Numbered from the stretch's first letter, positions 45,828-57,978 are shown. The stretch is DNA of 64,000 bases from Perognathus longimembris pacificus (GCF_023159225.1 NC_063172.1:41793832-41857831); one strand, 5' to 3'. Notes: generated by a model not told the origin, from the letters alone. Numbers and translations are program-made.

Positions 45828-46032
45828 TGGTGACTGGGCATATGGCTTAGTGGCAAGAATGCTTTCCTCCTATACATGAAGCCCTGGGTTCGATTCCTCA
45901 GCACCACATATATAGAAAGCAGCCAGAAGTGGCACTGTGGCTCAAGTGGCAGAGTGCTAGCCTTGAGCAAAATGAAGCCAGGGACAGTGCTCAGGCCCTG
46001 ATTCCAAGCACAGGACTGGCAAATAAAAAAAA
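45828..46032 (+). mobile_element. ID-dimer SINE, intermediate age
   Basis: Both modules are present ('TATGGCTTAGTGGCAAGAAT', 'GGTTCGATTCCTCAGC', 'GTGGCTCAAGTGGCAGAGTG'). The 14-base duplication AGAAATTGTCATTT is exact at 45814-45827 and 46033-46046. It has 'GAGCAAAATGAAGCC' where younger copies have 'GAGCGGGAAGAAGCC', which marks a different subfamily. Confidence 0.93.
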
Positions 46033-46046
46033 AGAAATTGTCATTT

Positions 46047-46442
46047 AGTTTAGGGAAATATTTTCAAATTAATATATGTATGTGTCATATTCATCTTCAA
46101 GAGCAGTATCAAAAGTTATATTTAATATGCAGACAGAAAATTCATATTGCTAAATTCAGGTTTATTTTTGTTAACATAGATGTATTTGGTATTCTTTCTA
46201 GTAATAGAGCATAATGTACTGCTAGAATTAGAAACCGATTAGCCTGTACCATGTAAATGCCAATATGAAAAAGAAAGAATTCTCAAAATCAACTGAGAGG
46301 AAAAAGTTGGGGTGCAGCTTATGAAGCATTTGTGTTAGCTGGAATAATGTATACATATCTTTGATATCTACAGAAAGAAAGAATAAATGCAGTAAGAGAA
46401 TCTACCTGTGTCACAAAATTGGTACCAGCCAGCTACTTCCCT
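46047..46442. other. AT-rich sequence, nothing recognised
   Basis: No gene or repeat recognised. Confidence 0.4.
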
Positions 46443-46459
46443 CATAGGTGAAGTTTTTT
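46443..46459. repeat. Target-site duplication of the inverted L1, left
   Basis: CATAGGTGAAGTTTTTT, matched by CATAGGTGAGATTTTT at 48055-48070. Confidence 0.8.
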
Positions 46460-48054
46460 TACATTAATTAATGTATTTATTGTGAAAGTGAGGTACAGAG
46501 GGGTTAGAGTTTCATATTTAAGGTAGTGAGTACATTTCTTATCAAACTTGTTTCCTCTTCTTTCATTTTTCTCTCATCTTCCCCTTTCCTCAAGTCTCTC
46601 CCCTGCACAGGTCACAGTTGGTTTATAGCATATGCTCTTCCAAGTACTGCTGTATCATTGGTTCACCTTTTACCCTTTTTCTCTCCATTTTGATTTTCCC
46701 CTTCCCTTCCCTACTTCTGATAAATGTATATACAATACCCAGGGTACCAAAATCAGTTACAGTGACATAAAGGGTAAAACCATGGGGAAGAAAGACAAAA
46801 GAAAAGGTAATGATTTAACTTGGTACATTGAAAATAACAACATTGATAAATGACTTATTTCCATAAAGTGGAGTTCCTTTCACTTAACATAAATTTATGT
46901 GTTCATGTGTACATACCTATTGACCTCTTGTGATCTTCTGCGAGGATTATCCTAGATATGTAATAATTATTGCCAATGAGGGAAACCATACAGTCTATGT
47001 TTCTTTGGGTGTGGCTCCCTTCACTTAGTATGAATTTTTCAAAGTCTTTCCATTTCCTCAAGAAAGGGGCAATGTTATTCTTTCTCATAGAAGCCTAGAA
47101 TTCCATTGTGTATACATACCACATTTTTTGATCCATTCATCTACTGAGAGGCATCTGGGTTGGTTCCATAAATTGTACTGAGATGAACATAGTTGTGCTG
47201 GTGGCTTCCATGTGGTCTTGCTTGTAATCTTTGGGTCAATGGCCAAAAGCGGGTTTGCTGGGTCATAGGGGAGCACTATGCCCACTTAGTATTGGATAAA
47301 AGAACTAAAAATAGGATGGAAAGAAGACACCCTCTTCAACAAATGGTGCTGGCAAAATTGGTTAAACACCTGTCCCAAACGAAAGCTAGATCCTTATATA
47401 TCACCCTGCACCAGAATCAGAATCAATTCCAAATGCATAAAAGAACTTCATGTAAAAGCATATACCTTGAATATATTGCAGAAATCAATAGGAGCAACCC
47501 TTGGGCTCTTTGAAACTTTCCTTGAACACCTTGAAACTTTCTTAATAAAGGCCCAGAAACACAACAAATCAAGGAAATACTGGACAAATGGGATTGAATG
47601 AAACTCCAGAGCTTCTTCATTTCAAAAGACATAGTTTGCAAGATAAATAGAAAGCCCAGAGATTTGGAGAAGATCTTCATTGGCCAAACAACAGGAAAGG
47701 GACTCACATATAAAATATATGCAGAACTGAAAAAAATTAAGTTCCCCCAAAAGAAATCCTCAAAGAAACAATTGCCCCCTTAATAAATTGGCTAAATTCT
47801 TAAAGACAGACTTCTCTGAAGAGGAAAGGAGAATGGCACATGAAGAAGTGCTCAACATTACTGGCCATAAAATAAATTCAAATCAAAACAACATTGAGAT
47901 TTTACCTTACTACAGTAAGAATGTCCATTATAAAGAAAAATAATATCAACAGATGCTGTCAGAGATGTGGCCAAAGGGAACTATACCACACCACTTGTGG
48001 GAGTGAAAATTTGTTCAACCACTCTGGAAAGCAGTGTGGAGGTTCCTCATAAGG
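46460..48054 (-). mobile_element. Twin-primed (5'-inverted) L1, older subfamily
   Basis: Two parts in opposite directions. 46460-47280 reads on the minus strand from the L1 tail through the 3' UTR into the ORF2 C-terminus. 47281-48054 reads on the plus strand and is the ORF2 segment immediately upstream, equivalent to about 27205-27975 of the full-length copy. The 3' part starts at the equivalent of about 27980. The two parts therefore adjoin in the parent L1, and one matching duplication encloses both. This is the product expected when a second target-strand primer starts internal reverse transcription of the same L1 RNA (twin priming). Confidence 0.9.
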
Positions 48055-48070
48055 CATAGGTGAGATTTTT
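48055..48070. repeat. Target-site duplication of the inverted L1, right
   Basis: CATAGGTGAGATTTTT, differing from the left copy only at AG versus GA. Confidence 0.8.
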
Positions 48071-48690
48071 AAGTACAGTCAATAAGGAAGGATAAGTCCA
48101 TTCTCTAACCCAGTTCCAATGGCCAGCATGGTTTCCTGTGAGTAAAGATGAGTATCCCTGAACATGATGGAACTCGGGAAACTTCCCAGGAAGCTTTTCT
48201 ACACAAGCTTGAGTTAGCACTACATGCTGCAGCAGGCAGTGTACAAAGCACAGTCTCATCTCTGAGGGCTAATATAAATTCAATATGGGTGAACAATCAT
48301 CAAAAGAAGATTAAAGTAAATTGGTAACAAGTAACAATCCTTTTCTAGAAAGAAATACCTGAAATATTTATATACTCATGAACTATTTTATTTTCTGCCA
48401 TTTCACTTGAATGACTTAAAGTAGGTATCTTGTGGATATCTACTATTCTCTCACTGTCTCCAGAAATAAGGAAAATGAGCCTCTTTATTTCCCCACAAAT
48501 GACAACATATGTGACATTTGTCTAATTCTAGTTTATATTACTTATCAAGATGACCTCTAGTTTCTCAGTTTTCCTGGAAATGGCAAGATATTTATTATGA
48601 CCAAATAATCATACATTGTGTATATTTACCTTTGTGTTCTTTTCCTAAGGGTATCCTTTAGCCAGTGTGAATGCCTAAATCCTGTATAGG
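48071..48690. other. Unique sequence, no gene seen
   Basis: Open frames of 63 and 70 codons on the minus strand (48047-48296) have no recognisable motif. Confidence 0.4.
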
Positions 48691-49250
48691 TTATCATGTC
48701 GAGGTATTTTAGATGTAGCTTCCACATATGAAATAAAACACATGCCATTTGTCTAAGCTCAGCTTACCTCATTTAGCATGACTTGTTCTAGTTCCATCCA
48801 CTTACCTACAAATTAAATATTCTTATTCTTTCTAAAATTACATTGTGTATGTGTACACATTTTATTAATCCACATTTTATTCATTCATTCATCAGTTGTG
48901 GACTATCTGGGCTGTTTCCATAACTTGGCTATTATGAATAGTATAGCAGTGAAAATGGAAATACATATGTATGTATGCTGACTGGAATGATCTGTGTAGA
49001 TGCACAGGAGAGATATAGCTGGGTTATAGGGAAGTTATATGTGTAGAGTTGTTTACATTCCCACCAACAGTGTGGTGGGTTTTTTTTTATTCCCACATCC
49101 CAGCCAGGATTTATAATCCTTCAGCTTCGGTGTGAAGGAATCTCAAAGTTGTTTTGATTTTCATTTAGTTAAAATGTGGAACATTTTCTCATTTGTCATT
49201 TCCTCTTCTTCATTTGGCAAGTCTTACTTCTTCTGGGAAGTCCCTATTTG
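48691..49250 (-). mobile_element. Ancient L1 ORF2 C-terminus, antisense
   Basis: Carries general mammalian L1 landmarks in minus orientation: 'TTAGCATGACTTGTTCTAGT', 'TCCATCCACTTACCTACAAA', 'TTCATCAGTTGTGGACTATC', 'TACATTCCCACCAACAGTGT' and 'TCTCAAAGTTGTTTTGATTT'. It is far more diverged than the other L1s here and differs in its 3' part, so it belongs to a much older L1 generation. Confidence 0.75.
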
Positions 49251-51195
49251 GCTCCTTTTCTGGGAGTGTTTTTGAGAATGTTTTTGGAAGAGATCAACAC
49301 TTAAATCTGCAGATTTCTCTAAGAATTAGCTGACCACATCTCATCCAGTGAGAGACTACGTAGAGCAAAAACAAAACAAAGAAAAAGAGCAAGGGAAAAC
49401 TTTTCTATTTTTGTATAATGGGTTTTTGCTTGGACAGACCTTTTCTACATTCAGATCCAATTAGAACTCACAGTATTTGATCTTACTCTGCAATGCAAAT
49501 GTCTCCAACATAATTTGGTCTTTCCTTATGTCTTAACAGTATCATAACATTTCCACGTTATAGGTTTCTATTCATTCTTCCTTTCTGCATTTCACCATTC
49601 TTCCCAACAGATATAGATATTACTTAACATGAAAATACTCTCCTGTCTTAACTTTTATGGTTGTTATTTATTAGAGTCTTCTATATTTATTATAGGTTGG
49701 AATAAAGTTTGAATTTTTGTGTCTACTAAGAGACTTAAGGATAAGAAATGACTCCCAAGATAATTGTGAAATTAGTTTCCAGGGCCATTCAAACTTTTAG
49801 CAAAATAGAGGGGAAATATAGGTAACACCTGAAGCTAAAGTCTTATGTTTCCAAATATAGTTTGGCTAAAGGTGTCACCAAAGTCTGATTAGTCCTTTCT
49901 ACCTCCACACAACAAGGGAGTCTTTACCTGGAACATTGAATTACCTTAGATGTGGAGAGAAGTGCATTATTGTTCTGTGAATTCCTAGAAAAGCTCACAT
50001 TGGAGGATTGTCTCTATCAGATATTTTGCCTTCTCCAAGGTCTTTCAGGAAAAATTAGAGAAGCTTCTATTCTACTAATGAAAACATCAGCAAGGATCAT
50101 TAAATTATTATAACCCTGACATGGAATGTCCTGGGTAAGATCAACTTAGCACCTTCCTAAATGCCATTTCTCTTTGAACTATGTGCACTAAAGGAGGGAT
50201 TTCACAGATGAATCCTCGACTTCATTTTGGTATAAGGTGAATACAAGAGTCATTTGTGTTCTTCTGGTCTGTAATGGTATAAGTGATAAAAATTATGAAA
50301 TTCCTATGACTTCTATGATTTTATGAAGTGATTGAAGGCCCAAGAGTCTTTTCCTTTTCCATGTGTTCTTCAGAATTAACAATGAATTTCCATTGAATAA
50401 ACTGATTCAGTGCCTGAGAAGTATATAAAAGTTTATGATGCAGGGCAAGTTTAAAAGAAAAAAAAAAAAAACATTTCTTGGTGAGTGAGAAATGTCAAGG
50501 AAGCAGCCAGCCTGGCATCAGCTGAATTATTGTCTTTTTTACATTCTCCCTTTTGAGCTGCAGTTCTCTGCAGTAGCATTGCATGTATAATCTGTTTTGA
50601 ATTGGCTACATATTCCACAAATCTCTGACAATTCTTCATCCTTTACAAAACTACTCCAATCAGTAATCCTATTGGTTCCATAGTGGCCCAAAGATTGGGC
50701 ACTAAAATCTGGCCTACAAGAGTGTATCTGTTTTTACAGTTTCTGAACAGGAATGGATTGAAAACTCATATCTGGCAATTAAAGCCAAGATCACTGGAAT
50801 TATTTTGCCACATCTTGAAAGTAACATCCGTGAGAGCATGGCTGATATCAGTTAACTTTCCCACAATCATCAACTAATGTCTTCAGCTTCAAATACAACT
50901 TAAAATTGATGTGAAGTTAATCCATCTAGGATCTGATCCAAGGTTACTTTAGTGGCTTCTACAATTAAAGCATGGTGAATTACAATTCTTTGATAGCTAA
51001 TCCATCCTTGTTCTGTAAAATCTGCCTCTTTAGAAAAACAAGGCACAAGCCTGGGCACATCACACAGAGGTTAAGAGGACTATTCTTAATGCCACTCCCT
51101 GTCTTAATCATGCATATAGAATGAAAGTATTTTACAAATCTGATCTTTGAAGAACCTTTTTCTTCGTGAACACAGACTACGATATTTTTTTTCCT
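49251..51195. other. Unique sequence, no gene seen
   Basis: About 1.9 kb with no recognised repeat or gene apart from an A run at 50456-50471. Confidence 0.5.
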
Positions 51196-51295
51196 AATTT
51201 TTTTTTGTCCTTTCTTTTTTGGTACTGGCCATCGAACCCAGGACGTTGCACTTGCTAGGCAAGCACTTTGCCACTGAGCTACATCCCAGCCCATT
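51196..51295 (-). mobile_element. ID-type SINE monomer, antisense
   Basis: T-rich tail complement, 'GGTACTGGCCATCGAACCCA', 'CTTGCTAGGCAAGCACTTTG', 'CCACTGAGCTACATCCCAGC'. On the minus strand this is one ID module with A box ('TGTAGCTCAGTGGC') and B box ('GGGTTCGATGGCC'). It has no second module. Confidence 0.8.
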
Positions 51296-54200
51296 TTTTT
51301 CCCTAAATTAAAGGCTACTGATGCCCTTTCTAGACGCTGTGGCCATTGTCAAATGAAAGAAACTATCTGGCCACTCCAAATGATGTCCTAGATTACTCAG
51401 TATTTCATAAGGTGTGATGTTAAGATTACCCCAGATCTGATCTTGAGAGAAGTTTCTCCTTCTTAATGCCAAGCAAAAACAAACAAACAAACAACAAAAA
51501 ACACGTAATGGGCCTGTTGGTGGGTAATTTGGGTTTTGATAGAGTGATGCCTGAACATCCAAGAAAATTAATAGTGAGGCAGCATTACTTTGTAAACCTT
51601 ATTTTAAGGAGTGACTATGAAAATACCTTCTCTACTTGGCAGTAATGCTTAATCTTGTAGGGAAAGCACCCTCAGTCTCCGTGTCCTGGTGTTGACAGAA
51701 AGATGAAGCTTGTCTAAGAAAAATGGAGAGAGAACTGTTCAGCTATATTCTTATGTAGCGATAATTCTGAGGTCAGTTCTTTCAAATGAAAAGAAATGTT
51801 AACAGTCTAAATTAAGTAGAATGAAAAACAAAAAGCACCTTTCAGATACAGGAGCATAAAGCACTTGGCACTGCAGAATATGAATGAGAATAACTTTAGG
51901 ATTGAGGAGTATGGAGTATAAGGGAATGCCTATGTCATTAACCACCTGTGAGTCTTATGCTAATTGGCGAAATCTATTATAATTCTCTAAAGACTGATAG
52001 GAGTATTACATAGAAATATATTACATTCACATGACGGGATACACTGTACTTGAAAGTTGATTAGCCTCATTTTTGCTTTTAGCCTTAAAGGACTCTGTGT
52101 TGTTTTTTTTTGTTGTTTGTTTGTTTTTGTTTTGTTTTGTTTTTTTATAAAGGTGAAGAATTCCTACCTTCAATACTAGGGTCAGCATTAGTATCTTTCT
52201 TAATGGTTTCTACTAATCTCCTATGGAAAACAATGGAAGACTCATTTAGGCCAAGAGCGACTTTAATATTATTAGAGTTAACATACCTACAGATACATCT
52301 TTTGATTTCCTCCATCAACAATTCACCATCTATTCTTCCTTATTCAGAGTTGATATTGATATTTTTTTATTATTGGTAGTAGAAAAGGAAATGTTTCTGG
52401 GAAACCTCACACATTGATTACAATCTAGTAAATTTTTGGAGACTATACAGGTAAATAAGATACTTCTCCATTATCTGTCACTGGGTTCTAGAAGAAAGAT
52501 ACAATTCCTGAGTCAAACTTTAAAAATATTATCAATATAATTCATTTATATAAGCTTCACAAAAAATTGAATGAAAATTATTTTCCTCCATCCAAATTCT
52601 CAGCTAATTAATTCTTCTTTCAATTTTATTCACAGGTATATGAAAATCCCATCTATTCTTTTGCTATAATGCCTGGTCCTCCTACTTGACAGATCCAGGT
52701 GAATCTTCCCACAACATAGCATTGCCCCACACCCCACTCTGCACTAGGAAGTTGAGATTCATTATCCTAAGGAAAATTCTTTAGCTCTACAGCAACAGAA
52801 TAGATTTAGACGGGGCTTCTTTGTACACTCAAAGGACCTGGTTACATCTCTGCATCCTGTGATTACTGTTCAGAATCTTCAGAGAACTGACTCACCCTTT
52901 CCCTGAGTTTTCTAAAACATGTAAGACTTTACCTAGAATGTATTAGGTTTGGAGGAAATAAACTGCTGGTTCCTTAGGAGTTCATACATAAGTGGCAAGA
53001 AGATGTGGCAAATACAACTGAGAACCTGGAAGAACAGTAGAATTCTGGTTGTTAGGAATCTTTCCAAAGGATGAATCTAGGTATCCCCATTCAAAATTTT
53101 CACCTGATTTTTGTGTATAATTTATCTTTTTAGTACAATCAAATTGGAGCCTAAGAATTTTGGCAAACATAGACACTTACATTTCAGAATAAGTTTATCC
53201 TAAGCCAATGCTTCATGTATAAGGTCCTGAAGGAATTCGATCATGTAGTTTATGAAGTAACATTATAGTATTTTGAGAAATATTCAAGTAATGTTAATAA
53301 TCAATCCAACATGTATTTAACAGAAATTAGAAATGAAAGTGATATAACTCTAATTTTGTATTAATATTTGCTTTCCTTTGGAAGAGGGTAACTCTAGAAG
53401 AATTGCTAACATATTAAGTAGTAGTGTGTAAAGAAAGTACCTGTTTTTAAAAAAGTTGGCAAATGAGTGATGATACAGTAATGTAACTTCAAATGCATCT
53501 CTCCAGAGTTATGTGTCATTCTCTATTTTCAAGGTTGAGAATTTTGGACTATTAAATGGGTTAAATTTATGAGTTGATGAGTGTACATTTTTTCTGAGTT
53601 TTATCTACTGAGCTTTTAGGGCTTTCTTCATAAACTTATGTATGGCATGCAAGAGCCCAGCCATAAATTGCATATATCTTTCCCTCCAAAATTAGTTTAA
53701 TGAATGTCCTATATTTTAAAGTATATGTATAAAGATAGTTTATGAAACCTCACAACGTGAATAGCTGCAGCAGTCAAACATGTTGATTACCTTTTTGCCC
53801 AAAATAAATGGTTTCTGATTCAGTTCTTGAAGAGATTCCAATTTCATTCCTTGAATATACGCAGGAACCCAGAAGAAGATGAATTTGATTTGAATAGAAA
53901 TACACACTTAAACATACTTCACTGTGTAAATGTTGACACATTTCATCAACAAAGTAAATGACACAGTTCATGAAGAAGAGGATATTTTCCTGCAATCTAC
54001 AGTTGATTATTATTTCCAGGCTAACTTGCAAGAGAAAAGGACATTTATTCATTTTAAATCTTATGTTTTTAGGATAAGGTAAGCTCAGAAGAGAAATATC
54101 CATTAATAAAATATTATTTGGAAAAGTTCATTGAAGAAACCCCAGAACAGATAAATTCCTAATAGGTAGAGGAAAAGCAAGTTTTAGCCATTGATATATA

Positions 54201-54533
54201 AAATGACTATGTTTTGTGAAAAAAGAAACTATAACATGGAATTAATATATTTTAAATATGAGATGAAATATCCTACCTACTTAGAAATTATGTAGTTCCT
54301 ATCTTATAAAAAGGCACATATGTTTGAGTTTATGTGTTCATTATAGAATATTTTAAACACTTCTTGGAATTAAAAATTGCATCATCATCATTTTTTTAAA
54401 TTAGCTCTGGTTGTTTTCTCAAGCCAGAGTTGTTTAAGATTCTTCAGTGAAAATAAATTTAGGAAACATGCTTTAATTACCCTTAAGGAATCACTTATAA
54501 ATGAAAGCTTGAATGGGGTGTCTAAAATGGGTT
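51296..54533. other. Long unique AT-rich stretch, no gene seen
   Basis: About 3.2 kb. It has a T/TG-rich run at about 52098-52146 that may be a SINE tail remnant. Open frames up to 109 codons (53774-54103, minus) show no recognisable motif. No gene recognised. Confidence 0.5.
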
Positions 54534-54549
54534 CTTACTTTATCCTTAA

Positions 54550-54751
54550 TTTTTTTTTTTTTGGCCAGTCCTGGGCCTTCAACTCAGGGCCTGAGCACTG
54601 TCCCTGGCTTCTTTTTGCTCAAGGCTAGCACTCTGCCACTTGAGCCACAACACCACTTCTGGTCATTTTCTATATATGTGGTGCTGGGGAATCGAACCCA
54701 GGACTTCATCTACACGAGGCGAGCACTCTTGCCACTAGGCTATATTCCCAG
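54550..54751 (-). mobile_element. ID-dimer SINE, antisense
   Basis: Poly-T start and complement of both modules. The 16-base duplication CTTACTTTATCCTTAA is exact at 54534-54549 and 54752-54767. Some CpGs are lost ('CACAACACCACTTC'), so it is older than the copies at 12074 and 43158. Confidence 0.94.
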
Positions 54752-54767
54752 CCCTTACTTTATCCTT

Positions 54768-55671
54768 AAACTTTTATTAAATGTTAGTACTTTCTATGAA
54801 TAATGGGCACTCTGAGAGTGTTCAATTGACAGTTTAATGACTAAAAGTACATTAAAACAATGGTTACATCTGTTCATTCATTTATGACATATTTATTTTC
54901 AAAATTATTTTCTAGGGGCTGTTCTAGCTACTAATGATAAAATATTCAAGAACACAAAGTCTCTGACTTAATACCACATGTATTGTATGTTGGCAGATAG
55001 TCTTAAAGAAATGATAACATGATATAGATATAAGAATAAAAACATCCATAAAAATAAAGCAGAACAAAGAATTTTCTGGTATTCAAGGTCTATCACTCTA
55101 CCTGACATTTAGGGAGCTTGATTACAGGAAGGTGCAAACCATGTAAGGGCTGTTAAAAAAAATAAGCTAGATAATTTGAAGACAACATGTACACTGATAA
55201 TCAAGACTTTTCAAGTATTTGGAAAAACAACAGATGTACTAAGTTACCTAGTGCCAGAAGATGGTGGCTATGGAGAGAAAGGGATAGGTAAAAGAGATAG
55301 ATACTTGGATAAACATAAAACAACAAAGAACTTACAGACAACAGTGGGAAGATACTAGTAGTAAAGTTAAAGCAGAGAAAAATGTTAGGTTAGAGCAAAA
55401 GAAAAAGAAATCAGTAATACTTTTAAAATTAGTTAGTAGGTTAATATGGTCATCAAACCTAAAGATAGTGACTGCCAAGACTTAGAGTGGAGATATTTAA
55501 GGAGTAGAGGTCATTTCAGCGAAGGTAACAAATTGTTGTCATCAGATAAGCACAGGTAGGAAGGAATGTCTCAAGCCATTATTCTTGAATATTTAGGTGA
55601 GTCACAAAGTAATTGAGGCTGAAGAAGAGCTTTGTGGTTGAAGATTATTTTGGACATCCTAATGGAGATAA
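54768..55671. other. Unique sequence, no gene seen
   Basis: Nothing recognised. Confidence 0.45.
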
Positions 55672-56092
55672 CAAGCTAAGTGAAATGAACTCCAAGACAT
55701 GGATACAAGAGGTTTTTCATTGTTGTTATTTTTTCATATACTATGTGAATTTATTCCTTTTTTTATTTTTTTCCTCTAGTTTATCCTCTGTTATCAGTGT
55801 CTTTGACTCTGGTACCCTGCATATTGTGTATATATTTGTCTGAATTATGGGAGGGAAGGGGAACATCAAATTGGTGAGACTAAAGAAAAAGATCAAACCA
55901 ACACAACAGTGATACTCACAAGACAGTAGGTTGGAAATTAACTGTACAACTAGAGTAGAACAGTTGGGGGGGAGGTGGAAGAAAAATGAGGGAGGGGGTA
56001 ACAAATATGACAAGAAATGTACTCATTACCTTACATATGGAACTATAAACCCTATGTATATTACCTTGACAATAAAATTAAATTTAAAGAAA
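55672..56092 (+). mobile_element. L1 3' UTR (older subfamily)
   Basis: Starts 'AGCTAAGTGAAATGAACTCC', contains 'CTGGTACCCTGCATATTGTG', the G-rich tract at 55965-56000 and the end 'TACCTTGACAATAAAATTAA'. Only 3' UTR is present. No clear target duplication. Confidence 0.85.
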
Positions 56093-56703
56093 AGAAAGCT
56101 TCTGATTATAAATCTTAACCTCATTGAAGATGTTAGTCCTGAGACAGAAATCTGGGAATCATGTTTCATAAAAAGTATTAGAATTTGTGTGATCTTTTCA
56201 AATAACTGAGATGGAGTAGAGAGCAACACAAGATGAGGTAGAGGAATTTCTTTAAGAAATACTGAATTTGACAGGTAAATGAAAAGGAAGACTTAGTCAA
56301 ATAGGGTGAAAATGACAGGAAATTTTGCCAACTTTAAGTCAATTTAAAATAAAAGTGAAAGATAATGTGTGTGAAAGATGCTGTTAGTCAGAGCCTTAAA
56401 AATTGAAATGAAACTTTTAGAGCTGAAGGTACTAGTGACCTTGACCATTCATTTCAGAAATTAAAATGAATCAGAAAGAAAGAGGGAAATGATGATATGT
56501 CAAAGTGATATCAAACAGTTTGAGCACCCGTGTTAGGGAAGTTTGTCGGAAAGTAATTGATAAAAATCAGATTACATAGGAGAATGAAGGCAAACTTCTT
56601 TTGCTTTTCAACATAGGAGAAATAATTTTTGCATAACAAATTGAAAGTTGTACTACAGGAGAAAGCTTCAGCAATTAATTGAAAGTTTAAAACATAGTAA
56701 GGT
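56093..56703. other. Unique sequence, no gene seen
   Basis: Nothing recognised. Confidence 0.4.
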
Positions 56704-56721
56704 AAGATTATCTTTACTCAA
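56704..56721. repeat. L1 target-site duplication, left (18 bp)
   Basis: AAGATTATCTTTACTCAA, repeated without change at 57175-57192. Confidence 0.95.
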
Positions 56722-57174
56722 ATGAACTCCATGTTATGGAAACGATTGTTATATCACAGTTGTAACTGCTTTCAATGTCCCATCTGTATCTGTAGCTTCT
56801 ATTATTGATGATGTTCTTGTATCACCTTCCTGTGGTTGTACCTACACTATCTCTGTAATCTTATCTGAGTATATTGGAAACCGTGTGTACTGGTATTGGA
56901 TGCAGGAAATTGAAAGGAAATACCAAAATTGAGAGACACAGGGTAAAAAAAAGACAAACAACTACAAAAGCAATACCTGCAAAACTGTTTGGTGTAAGTG
57001 AACTGAACACCTCTGGGGGGGGAGGGGGGAGGGAAAGGGGGATGAGGGAGGCGGGTGTGAGGGACAAGGTAACAAACAGTACAAGAAATGTATCCAATGC
57101 CTAACGTATGAAACTGTAACCTCTCTGAAAATCAGTTTGATAATAAAAATTTGAAAAAACAAAAAAGAAAAAAA
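56722..57174 (+). mobile_element. Young, strongly 5'-truncated L1 (3' UTR only)
   Basis: 453 bases of L1 3' UTR of the young type ('ATATTGGAAACCGTGTGTAC'), with a long G-rich run at 57016-57060, AATAAA near 57142 and a mixed A tail. The exact 18-base target duplication and close match to the 3' UTRs at 28313 and 41810 suggest a recent insertion. Confidence 0.95.
57016..57060 (+). repeat. G-rich polypurine tract of L1 3' UTR
   Basis: Eight Gs, then GGGGGG, GGG, GGGGG and GGG runs separated by A-containing spacers. It has enough G-runs in close spacing for an intramolecular G-quadruplex. Equivalent tracts lie at about 28687-28730 and, as C runs, at 41918-41952. Confidence 0.85.
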
Positions 57175-57192
57175 AAGATTATCTTTACTCAA
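57175..57192. repeat. L1 target-site duplication, right (18 bp)
   Basis: AAGATTATCTTTACTCAA, identical to 56704-56721. Confidence 0.95.
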
Positions 57193-57708
57193 GAATTGAT
57201 TCAGTAATATTAACTTGGATTTTTAATTTCACAGTTTCTCATGGGATTATAGATTACAAATCTTGATTTCAATACAGGTGTCAGTAGTTATGAATGAAAA
57301 ATATCACAGTTCCTTCAGTGGATATTTGCCTATCAAAGAACTTTCCATGTATATGGAAACAAAATAATAAAATGTATAAAATATATGTTTATAGTGAGAT
57401 GTCACACACATAATCAATATAACAACAGAATACTGTCTGCCATGAAAATCTGATGGGGAAAAAAAAAAAAAACAGTATGAAATCATTGACTACTACTACT
57501 AGCAAGCATTCTCCAAACCACAAGATTCATTAAAAATTCTTAAAAATATTAAAAGCACTTGAACTGATTTTAAATTATTTCTCATGCAAATTTTGTGAAA
57601 TGCCTGCTAAAAGTAGACAATCCAAAAATATTTTGTAAAATGCACAAAATGTTTTTACGTATATATTATGACCTTTAAGTAATTTTCTGTCTCAAAAACT
57701 TACACATT
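57193..57708. other. AT-rich sequence, nothing recognised
   Basis: No gene or repeat recognised, apart from an A run at 57459-57472. Confidence 0.4.
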
Positions 57709-57723
57709 AAAAAATAGCATTTA

Positions 57724-57929
57724 GGGCTGGGGATACAGCCTAGTGGCAAGAGTGCCTGCCTCGGATACACGAGGCCCTAGGTTCGATTCCCCAGCACCAC
57801 ATATACAGAAAACGGCCAGAAGCGGTGCTGTGGCTCAAGTGGCAGAGTGCTAGCCTTGAGCGGGAAGAAGCCAGGGACAGTACTCAGGCCCTGAGTCCAA
57901 GGCCCAGGACTGGCCAAAAAAAAAAAAAA
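57724..57929 (+). mobile_element. Young ID-dimer SINE
   Basis: Near-consensus, with intact A box ('CAGCCTAGTGGC') and B box ('GGTTCGATTCC') in the first module and a pure A tail of about 20. The 15-base duplication AAAAAATAGCATTTA is exact at 57709-57723 and 57930-57944. Confidence 0.95.
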
Positions 57930-57978
57930 AAAAAATAGCATTTAAACGTATTACCATTGTACAAAACACAGTTGATGA

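Noticed and set aside
53774..54103. 109-codon open frame on the minus strand as a gene
   Set aside because: Composition follows the AT-rich background, with no domain or partner exon.
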